DNA of 11,264 bases. It comes from Holophagaceae bacterium UBA706. GTDB taxonomy: Bacteria; Acidobacteriota; Holophagae; Holophagales; Holophagaceae. Location of the stretch: contig DBME01000024.1 in assembly GCA_002298155.1 (NCBI GenBank), forward strand, positions 1 through 11,264. Reading direction: 5' to 3'. Below are positions 1 through 5,352 of this stretch, piece by piece (the first letter of the stretch is position 1; each line of letters begins with the position of its first letter). A program made the position numbers and the translations under genes. The notes under the pieces were generated by a model, which searched no databases, was not told where the DNA came from, and was given only the letters and a program-made list of their open reading frames with translations.

Positions 1-1064
1 TCGACGTTGTTGATGATGGTCGGGCAGCCGTAGAGGCCGCACTGGGCCGGGAAGGGCGGTTTGGGCATGGGCATGCCGCGCTGGCCCTCGATGCTGGCCA
101 GCAGCGCCGTCTCTTCGCCGCACACGAAGGCGCCGGCGCCTTCCATGACGTGGACCCGGAAGCCGAGCCCCGAACCGAAGAGGTCGTCGCCCAGCAGGCC
201 GAGCCTTTCGGCGTCCACCACCGCCTGGCGCACCCTGGCCACGGCCAGGGGGTATTCGGCGCGGACGTAGACGTAGCCTTCCTGGGCGCCGATGGCCCGG
301 GCGGCGATCATCATGCCCTCGAGGACCGCATGGGGGTTGCCCTCCATGACGGAGCGGTCCATGAAGGCCCCGGGGTCGCCCTCATCGCCGTTGCAGACGA
401 TGAACTTGCGGGGCCCCGGCTGGATGCGGGCCATCTCCCATTTCCGGCCCGTGGGGAAGCCGCCTCCCCCCCGGCCCCGGAGGCCCGATTCCAGGATCTC
501 CCTGCACACGGCTTCCGGATCCATCTCCAGGTAGGCCTTGGAGGCGGCGCGGTAGCCGCCCTGCGACAGGTATTCGCGGACGTCCTCGGGATCGAGGCTG
601 CCGCAGCTCTTGAGGACCGTCCGCTGCTGGAGGGCGTAGAAGGGGATCTCGGCCCGTCCGCGGCAGGTCTCGCCGGTGGCGGGATCCGGGTAGAGGAGGC
701 GCTCCACGGCCTTGCCGTCCAGCAGTGTCTCGCGCACGATCTCGGCCACGTCGCCGGGCCGGACCTTGCAGTAGAGGATCCCGTCGGGCTCGATGCTGAG
801 GAGGGGCCCCATCTGGCAGAACCCCTGGCACCCGCTGCGGGTGAACAGGCCGTCCCGGGTCCCCTTCTCCTCGAAGTCCAGCTCGATGTCCAGGGTGATG
901 CCCTGCGACGCGGCCTCGTCCCGCAGCGCCGCGAAGACCTTCATGGCGCCGTTGGCCATGCAGCCCGTGCCCGCGCAGATCACGACGCGGCGCTTGTAGT
1001 GCCGTGCCGCCTCGGTATAGGCCGCGCCCACGGCCTGGAGATCAACAAGATCCGTCGTGCTCAC
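1..1064 (-). CDS. nuoF: NuoF/HydB-like NADH-binding flavoprotein subunit, partial (C-terminus off the left edge)
   Basis: The 354 visible codons encode a flavoprotein that oxidises NADH (or reduces NAD) through FMN and passes electrons to Fe-S clusters in a cytoplasmic complex. Residues 25-115 form a thioredoxin-like [2Fe-2S] domain with C30-x4-C35 and C79-x3-C83. The NuoF core follows: FMN glycine loop GRGGGGFPTGRKW (197-209), CNGDEGDPGAFMDRS (224-238) and GAGAFVCGEETAL (309-321). It ends at PTIINNV, so the C-terminal [4Fe-4S] part is missing. The N-terminal domain and the DPGAFMDRS form (complex I NuoF normally has EPG-x2-KDR here) place it with HydB/HndC-type subunits of bifurcating [FeFe]-hydrogenases or NAD-linked formate dehydrogenases. 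The start is GTG, overlapping the nuoE stop as GTGA. A catalytic hydrogenase or dehydrogenase subunit is expected beyond the edge but cannot be seen. Confidence 0.93.
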   Translation of the reverse strand, partial: MSTTDLVDLQAVGAAYTEAARHYKRRVVICAGTGCMANGAMKVFAALRDEAASQGITLDIELDFEEKGTRDGLFTRSGCQGFCQMGPLLSIEPDGILYCKVRPGDVAEIVRETLLDGKAVERLLYPDPATGETCRGRAEIPFYALQQRTVLKSCGSLDPEDVREYLSQGGYRAASKAYLEMDPEAVCREILESGLRGRGGGGFPTGRKWEMARIQPGPRKFIVCNGDEGDPGAFMDRSVMEGNPHAVLEGMMIAARAIGAQEGYVYVRAEYPLAVARVRQAVVDAERLGLLGDDLFGSGLGFRVHVMEGAGAFVCGEETALLASIEGQRGMPMPKPPFPAQCGLYGCPTIINNV

Positions 1065-1567
1065 ATACCCTCCATCTTCCGGATGCCTTCCAGGATTTCG
1101 CAGGCCGCGTCAGGGCCCACCTGGCCGTGCACGTCCTCGTTGACGACCATGGCCGGGGCCAGCCCGCAGGCGCCCAGGCACGAAACCGTCTCCAGCGTGA
1201 ACATCATGTCCGGGGTCGTCTTGCGCCCCGCGCCCAGGCCCAGGCGCGCCTGCAGGGCGTCCACCAGGTCCTGGCTGCCCTTGACGTGGCAGGCCGTGCC
1301 GTCGCACACGCGGATGACGTACTTGCCCTTGGGGGCCAGGGCGAAGTGGCTGTAGAAGGTCGCCACGCCGTAGACCTTGGCCGGGGGGATGCCCAGGGAG
1401 GTGGCCACCAGGCTCATGACCTCCTCGGGCAGGTAGCGGTACTCCTCCTGGACCGCCTGGAGGATCGGTACCAGGCGGGAGCGGTCGCGCCCGTGACCGT
1501 CCAGGATCTGCAGGACCTTCTCGAATTTCCGGCCTTCCTGCGGGGCCGTCGCTGCGGTTGCGTCCAT
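1061..1567 (-). CDS. nuoE: NuoE/HydC-like [2Fe-2S] thioredoxin-fold subunit
   Basis: This is a 168-residue partner of the NuoF-like subunit, relaying electrons through one [2Fe-2S] cluster in a cytoplasmic NADH-linked complex. An N-terminal helical domain (about 14-70) includes YRYLPEEV and GVATFYSHF, both typical of NuoE. The thioredoxin-like domain holds the four ligands as CDGTAC (C88, C93) and CLGAC (C130, C134). The length is normal for the family (about 150-180). I chose the ATG at 1567 because AAAGGAG lies seven bases upstream; an in-frame TTG at 1588 would add seven residues but has no comparable site. The stop overlaps the nuoF start by four bases, implying translational coupling. 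Rex upstream on the same strand suggests control by the NADH/NAD ratio. Whether it belongs to a hydrogenase or formate dehydrogenase complex is not visible here. Confidence 0.94.
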   Translation of the reverse strand: MDATAATAPQEGRKFEKVLQILDGHGRDRSRLVPILQAVQEEYRYLPEEVMSLVATSLGIPPAKVYGVATFYSHFALAPKGKYVIRVCDGTACHVKGSQDLVDALQARLGLGAGRKTTPDMMFTLETVSCLGACGLAPAMVVNEDVHGQVGPDAACEILEGIRKMEGM

Positions 1568-1574
1568 GCTGGGA

Positions 1575-1581
1575 CTCCTTT
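1575..1581 (-). promoter_or_regulatory. Ribosome binding site of nuoE
   Basis: AAAGGAG on the minus strand sits seven bases before the ATG at 1567. It decides the start against the upstream in-frame TTG at 1588. Confidence 0.8.
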
Positions 1582-1637
1582 CGTTCAAGGCAGAGCCTCC
1601 CCGCCGGCCTCCGGCCGTATGCGAGTCGTCGGTTGTT

Positions 1638-1655
1638 TCCGGCCTACGGGCCGGA
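1638..1655 (-). promoter_or_regulatory. Hairpin in the rex-nuoE gap, no T-tract
   Basis: A perfect 7-bp inverted repeat, TCCGGCC / GGCCGGA, with a 4-base loop lies 17 bases past the rex stop. On the transcribed minus strand it is followed by AACAACC rather than a run of T, so it is not a standard intrinsic terminator. It may be an intercistronic stability element or partial attenuator. The gap holds two more copies of CCGGCC (plus-strand 1604-1609 and 1611-1616) that could compete for the same GGCCGG partner. The structure is seen; the function is inference. Confidence 0.4.
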
Positions 1656-1672
1656 GCGCGGGTCGCGGATGC

Positions 1673-2305
1673 CTAGCTGCTGCTGTCCGAGAGCCTGCGA
1701 AGAAGGAGGGCGAGGCTGGTGAAGAGTTCCAGGTTCTCGACGATGACGTGGCTGGGCAGGTCAAGCGTGACCGGCGCGAAATTCCACAGCGCGCGGATGC
1801 CGCTGGCCACCATGAGGTCGGCCGTGGCCTGGGCCGCCGCCGGGGGCACCGTGAGGATGCCCACGGAGATGTGCATGCGCTCGGCGAGGTTGGCGAACTT
1901 CTCGAGCGGGAGGACGGGGGTGTCGCCGATCCTGTGGCCGGCCTTGGCCGGATCGTTGTCGAAGGCTGCGACGATGCGCGCGCCGGCCTTCTCGAAGCCG
2001 GGATACTTGAGGAGCGCCGTGCCCAGGCTGCCCGCCCCCACCAGGAAGGCGTCGGAGTGGCTGTCCCAGTGCAGGAAGCCTTCAATGGCCGCGATGAGGT
2101 CGGCCACGCGGTGGCCGGTCTTGGGCCGCCCCAGGCAGCCCGCCATGGTCAGGTCCTTGCGCACCTGCGTGTGATGCACGCCCAGCACTTCCGCCATGTG
2201 CGCCGCGGAGACGCGCTCTTGGCCCGCCGCCCGCAGGCCGGAGAGGTACTGGTAGTACCGCGGAAGTCTGCGAAGGGTTGGAATGGGCACCGACGGGGTG
2301 GTCAC
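1673..2305 (-). CDS. rex: Redox-sensing transcriptional repressor Rex
   Basis: This 210-residue regulator binds DNA as a dimer when NADH is low and releases it as NADH rises, typically controlling fermentative, hydrogenase and NADH dehydrogenase genes. Residues 10-80 form the winged helix with RLPRYYQYL and the recognition segment VRKDL (48-52). The Rossmann domain has GAGSLG (90-95), the adenosine-binding acidic residue in FDND (115-118), TVP (152-154) and NFAP (175-178). The C-terminal helix VENLELFTSLALLL is the domain-swapped helix of the family. Length is normal. The wing reads TMAGCLGRPKTGHR instead of the common SYFGEFG-x-GGY-like form. The start is GTG, with GGAG five bases upstream. 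The gene is followed by nuoE and nuoF on the same strand after about 105 bp, which suggests they are its targets, and a dyad upstream suggests autoregulation. Confidence 0.96.
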   Translation of the reverse strand: MTTPSVPIPTLRRLPRYYQYLSGLRAAGQERVSAAHMAEVLGVHHTQVRKDLTMAGCLGRPKTGHRVADLIAAIEGFLHWDSHSDAFLVGAGSLGTALLKYPGFEKAGARIVAAFDNDPAKAGHRIGDTPVLPLEKFANLAERMHISVGILTVPPAAAQATADLMVASGIRALWNFAPVTLDLPSHVIVENLELFTSLALLLRRLSDSSS

Positions 2306-2323
2306 GGAGGCTCCGGGGAGAAA

Positions 2324-2361
2324 GAATCAAGATTTTTGTATCGACACAAAAATCATGATTC
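2324..2361 (-). promoter_or_regulatory. rex: Long inverted repeat upstream of rex, candidate Rex operator
   Basis: The inner arms GATTTTTGT (2331-2339) and ACAAAAATC (2346-2354) are perfect complements around the 6-base spacer ATCGAC. After one mismatch (A2330/A2355) the outer arms GAATCA (2324-2329) and TGATTC (2356-2361) also pair. That gives 15 matched pairs in a 38-bp dyad, centred about 37 bp before the rex start. Classical Rex sites are 18 bp of the form TTGTGAA-N4-TTCACAA. Here TTGT and ACAA are only 6 bases apart rather than 10, and the centred 18 bases match that consensus at 9 of 14 positions. An autoregulatory operator is the best reading, but the spacing is atypical. Confidence 0.5.
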
Positions 2362-2391
2362 AAGTTACCGCCTCCCCGGAGGGACTGTCAA
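2362..2391 (-). promoter_or_regulatory. rex: Putative sigma70-type promoter of rex
   Basis: On the minus strand a perfect -35 box TTGACA (2391-2386) is followed after 18 bases by TAACTT (2367-2362), a weak -10. Transcription would start near 2355, inside the inverted repeat, so a protein bound there would block it. An alternative pair is TTGAAT (2363-2358) and TACAAA (2340-2335) with a 17-base spacer, whose -10 lies within the repeat itself. Both choices place the dyad over the start region. Confidence 0.4.
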
Positions 2392-2643
2392 CCGGGGGGG
2401 ACCTCCGGGGAGGGTTCCAGGGGCGGGATGGCTCATGAAAATTCCTATAAGGATTCTGAAAAGCATTAAATATTTGCGGTTGTGACGATCAGAAATTAAT
2501 TTAATTATAGTCAAGCTCGCCTGCCTAGATCACTCTATATGACCAACGGCATAGATTTATTGATTATTATGTAGAATTTAAGAAATTATAGATCGAAGAC
2601 CAAAAATGGTAATTGATTGAACTGTCATTGACCCATTCCTCGT

Positions 2644-2829
2644 TCATCTTTTGGCCTGCTTTAGAACCCTGGGGATCCATAAATACATCCATCCATACCC
2701 AATAATATAATTCGGTTTATAAAAGTAATACGAAGATATTTGGTAAGATTTATATATCCTCTCAACGTCGGCAATGATTTTATAATATTTTGATGGATTT
2801 AATTCAATATTATCAATGCAAACATTGAA
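2644..2829 (-). pseudogene. Possible gene relic: 61-codon open stretch without a start
   Basis: Minus-strand codons from the TAG at 2832-2830 to a TGA at 2646-2644 are open for 61 residues. The translation runs through KYYKIIADVERIYKSY and ends GYGWMYLWIPRVLKQAKR. It reads more like a protein C-terminus than random translation, with a basic tail and a W/Y-rich segment, and it has no usable start or ribosome binding site. I do not recognise the family. In DNA this AT-rich an open run of this length could arise by chance somewhere in six frames, so this is only a candidate remnant. Confidence 0.2.
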
Positions 2830-2929
2830 CTATCGAAATTTTCGCATCGAGCATTACATATAAACAATAAAAACTTAAAAGTCACCGAAATATTAAGCTG
2901 TTCCTAAATTCATCTTTATCTTCTATCGC

Positions 2930-2958
2930 TTGACCATGCCGCATTTTTCTGATTTGAT
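2930..2958 (+). promoter_or_regulatory. Weak candidate promoter for the polysaccharide operon
   Basis: TTGACC (2930-2935) and TTTGAT (2953-2958) are separated by 17 bases, and each matches its sigma70 consensus only partly. A transcript starting near 2965 would have a leader of about 70 bases before the start at 3036. In AT-rich DNA such pairs occur by chance, so this is tentative. Confidence 0.2.
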
Positions 2959-3035
2959 TTAGATCTCTCCTGACATGGAGGGCCATTTGATTCAATACCC
3001 AACAAAATAATCAAAAGAAACTAATACAAATAAAA

Positions 3036-5297
3036 ATGCTTATTAAATTAACTATGAGGCTCATAGCCCCTTCTGCCCGACTTATTGCAGCATCGGCCCT
3101 TCTTGTCGCGCAGGCCCTCGCAGGGCCGCCTGGAGGCGACGTTCCGTCGCAGCCCCCGCCCGCTCTTGTGGACGGCCCGGCGGCCACCGGCCGGCCCAAG
3201 GTGCTCGCGAGCGACCTGTTCGTGTCCCCCATGCCCGCTCCCAAGCCGTCCGAAGTGCGCATGGGTGGCGACTACCCCCTCGGGCCCGGCGACCAGCTGG
3301 CCTTGACGACCTTCGGCAGCCTGACCCTTTCGAAGGTCCTCACCGTCGATCGGGGCGGCAAGGTGAGCGTGCCCGAGGTGGGCATCGCCACCGTGGCGGG
3401 CCTGACCCTGGACGGCGCAAGGACCGCGCTCCGGGCCCTGCTGGCCCGGCGTCACGCGGGGATCGAGGAGTTCAGCCTGGAGGTGGTGGGACTCCATGAC
3501 GTCCAGGTCTTCGTCATCGGCGACGTCCCCCGCCCGGGTTCCTACTTGGTGCCGGGCGTGACGTCGGCGGTGTCCTTGCTCAGCCTCGCCGGTGGTCCCG
3601 GGCCGGAGGGCACCTATCGCACCATCCAGCACCTGCGCGGCGGGAAGGTGCTCCGGACCCTCGATCTCTATGCCCTCCGCTTCCAGGGGGAAGGTATGCG
3701 CGGCCCCACCTTCCAGGATGGCGATTGTCTTTTCGTGCCGCTTGCCGGGCGCCGGATCACCCTCGCGGGAGCCTTCCGCCGGAGCCCCGAGCCCGCCGGG
3801 ACCCTGGTGGAACTGAAGGACGGGGAAGGCGCCGCCGACGCGGTCCGCTTCGCGGGGGGGCTCCAGGCCACCGCGAGCCGAATCCTCCTCACCGTGCAGC
3901 GGACCAGTCCCGACGGCATCACCGGGGTGACGGACATCTCCAACGACCCCCGGGGGTTGGCGGAGGCCAGGCTCTTCGACGCGGACACCCTGCGGGCGCT
4001 GCCCCGCCGGGAGCGGGCGCACCAGTTCGTGGAGACCGCCGGCGCCGTGGCGGTCCCGGGGCGCTTCGCCTTCCGGGAAGGCATGAAGGTGCACGATCTG
4101 CTGACCCTCAGGACGCCCGGCGACCAGGTCCTGCCGCGCACCTACCGGAGGCGGGGCGAGATCCTCCGCACCAGCCCCGACGGGGCCACGCGCCTCCTTG
4201 CCTTCGATGTGGACGGGGCCCTCCGGCGCGACCCCCGGCATGACCTCATGCTCGAGGCCCGGGACCGGGTGTCCCTATCCGACGTCGCGGAACTCCGCCG
4301 CCCCGAGACGGTGACGGTGCTGGGCCCCCTGGCCCGGCCCGGGACCTATCCCTGGCACACGGGGATGAGGGCCTCGGACCTCCTCTTCCTGGCCGGCGTC
4401 CCGGACCTCCGGGCCTCGCGCCGGGAAGCGGAACTGGCCCGGTTCCCCGCCGGCGGGACCGGAGCCGTGCTCCGCCTGGACCTCGCGCGCCTGCTGCCCA
4501 CGGAGAAGGGAGCGCCCGTGAACCTGGATGACGAAGCGGTCAATCCCGTCCTCGCGCCCTTCGACCGGGTGACCGTCTACGAGGATCCCGCCTTCCAGCT
4601 CCAGCCCACCGTCCGCATCTCGGGTCAGGTGGGAAGGCCCGGCTCCTACGTGCTGGGGCCGGATTCCCGGACCCTCGGCCAGCTCCTCCGCAGGGCGGGG
4701 GGCTTCACCTCCGAGGCCATGCCCGCGGGGACGGTCTTCCTGCGGTCCGTGCCCGCGCCCGTGGAGGGCGTCCCCGCCGGCGCCTCGGAGGCCGCGGTCA
4801 ACGATGTCCTCCAGCGCCTCAATGAAACCCGCAGGGACCGGTCCTCCGGCAAACCGGAACCCAGCCCGCTGCTCCATGGCCTGCTCGCAGGGACCACCCG
4901 GCGCCTTGTGGTGGACGTCCCCGCGGCCATCTCCGCGGACCCGCGCCGGGACGTGGCGTTGCAGGACGGGGATGAGATCCACGTGCCGCGGCGCACCGAC
5001 TCCGTCTTCGTGGCGGGGGAGGTGGCCAGTCCCTACGCCACCTTCCACGTGCAGGCCGGAGACCGGGTCAAGGACGTGGTGAAACTGGCGGGCGGGTACA
5101 CCCGCAACGCCGACACGTCGCAGGTGCGGCTCCTGAAGGCCAGCGGCCGCATCGTCGACGAGGGGGTGGCGCGGGCCGTGATGGAGCCCGGGGACACCCT
5201 GCTGGTTCCCCAGCGCCTGCGCAAGGACATCCTCTGGCAGGACTCGCTCCTGGCCATGACGCCCCTTGCCGTGCTGTGGAACGCCATAAGCCGCTGA
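3036..5297 (+). CDS. Multi-SLBB outer-membrane polysaccharide export protein (Wza/OPX family)
   Basis: This 753-residue protein is predicted to form the periplasmic and outer-membrane conduit for a surface polysaccharide. Residues 8-29 look like a signal peptide ending AQALA. There is no lipobox cysteine, so unlike E. coli Wza it is probably not a lipoprotein. A Poly_export domain follows (about 76-150, beginning YPLGPGDQL). Then come about six SLBB-like units whose first strand carries the G-x4-P-G pattern or a variant: VIGDVPRPGSY (160), a degenerate one near 241, AGAVAVPGRF (335), LGPLARPGTY (429), ISGQVGRPGSY (528) and VAGEVASPYATF (658). The C-terminus is hydrophobic (SLLAMTPLAVLWNAIS), as in OPX proteins that insert in the outer membrane. 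It is about twice Wza's length. The start is uncertain: ATG at 3036 or 3054, neither with a clear ribosome binding site. It is first in the operon. Confidence 0.88.
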   Translation: MLIKLTMRLIAPSARLIAASALLVAQALAGPPGGDVPSQPPPALVDGPAATGRPKVLASDLFVSPMPAPKPSEVRMGGDYPLGPGDQLALTTFGSLTLSKVLTVDRGGKVSVPEVGIATVAGLTLDGARTALRALLARRHAGIEEFSLEVVGLHDVQVFVIGDVPRPGSYLVPGVTSAVSLLSLAGGPGPEGTYRTIQHLRGGKVLRTLDLYALRFQGEGMRGPTFQDGDCLFVPLAGRRITLAGAFRRSPEPAGTLVELKDGEGAADAVRFAGGLQATASRILLTVQRTSPDGITGVTDISNDPRGLAEARLFDADTLRALPRRERAHQFVETAGAVAVPGRFAFREGMKVHDLLTLRTPGDQVLPRTYRRRGEILRTSPDGATRLLAFDVDGALRRDPRHDLMLEARDRVSLSDVAELRRPETVTVLGPLARPGTYPWHTGMRASDLLFLAGVPDLRASRREAELARFPAGGTGAVLRLDLARLLPTEKGAPVNLDDEAVNPVLAPFDRVTVYEDPAFQLQPTVRISGQVGRPGSYVLGPDSRTLGQLLRRAGGFTSEAMPAGTVFLRSVPAPVEGVPAGASEAAVNDVLQRLNETRRDRSSGKPEPSPLLHGLLAGTTRRLVVDVPAAISADPRRDVALQDGDEIHVPRRTDSVFVAGEVASPYATFHVQAGDRVKDVVKLAGGYTRNADTSQVRLLKASGRIVDEGVARAVMEPGDTLLVPQRLRKDILWQDSLLAMTPLAVLWNAISR

Positions 5298-5304
5298 AGT
5301 CCTT

Positions 5305-5322
5305 CCGGATGGGCCGGATGGG
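5305..5322 (+). repeat. Perfect 9-bp tandem repeat in the gap after the export gene
   Basis: CCGGATGGG occurs twice head to tail. The same bases allow a small TCCGG / CCGGA hairpin (5304-5318), with four T at 5324-5327. The stem is only 5 bp and the T run short, so it is at most a weak attenuator. The 55-bp gap to the next gene holds nothing else obvious. Confidence 0.4.
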
Positions 5323-5352
5323 CTTTTACCCCAGAAAGAACGGAAGTCGAAC

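Larger units (their letters stand above)
2306..3035. other. Divergent intergenic region with AT-rich island
   Basis: About 730 bp lie between the divergent rex and polysaccharide genes. The first 130 bp (to about 2440) match the GC-rich genome and hold the rex promoter and dyads. From there to about 3050 the sequence is AT-rich: hand counts give 20/60 G+C at 2521-2580, 12/60 at 2701-2760 and 15/60 at 2821-2880, against 47/60 in 9601-9660. I see no tRNA, riboswitch, IS end or convincing intact gene. It holds short dyads (ATAATATT / AATATTAT at 2782-2813; TCAATG / CATTGA at 2813-2828), a 61-codon open stretch on the minus strand, and presumably the promoter of the export gene. The AT-rich composition stops at the export gene's first codons. 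It may be a regulatory island or a decayed acquired gene. Confidence 0.7.

Noticed and set aside
1585..1588. TTG at 1588 as the nuoE start
   Set aside because: The AAAGGAG at 1575-1581 sits correctly for the ATG at 1567 and would fall inside the coding region if the TTG were used.
1004..2485. Long plus-strand frame across nuoE and rex
   Set aside because: It overlaps two recognised minus-strand genes and its translation has no recognisable domain.
2435..2485. 16-codon plus-strand ORF encoding MKIPIRILKSIKYLRL
   Set aside because: It has no ribosome binding site and such peptides arise readily in AT-rich DNA; nothing supports expression.
2782..2813. ATAATATT / AATATTAT inverted repeat as a regulator site
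   Set aside because: The arms are pure A/T in a region of about 20-25% G+C, so chance pairing is likely and no known operator matches.
2440..3035. Riboswitch (for example c-di-GMP type), tRNA or CRISPR repeats in the AT-rich leader
   Set aside because: I looked for conserved riboswitch core sequences, cloverleaf arms and regularly spaced repeats and found none.
5304..5327. Hairpin plus TTTT after the export gene as an intrinsic terminator
   Set aside because: The stem is only 5 bp, there is spacing before a run of just four T, and the downstream genes clearly belong to the same pathway.
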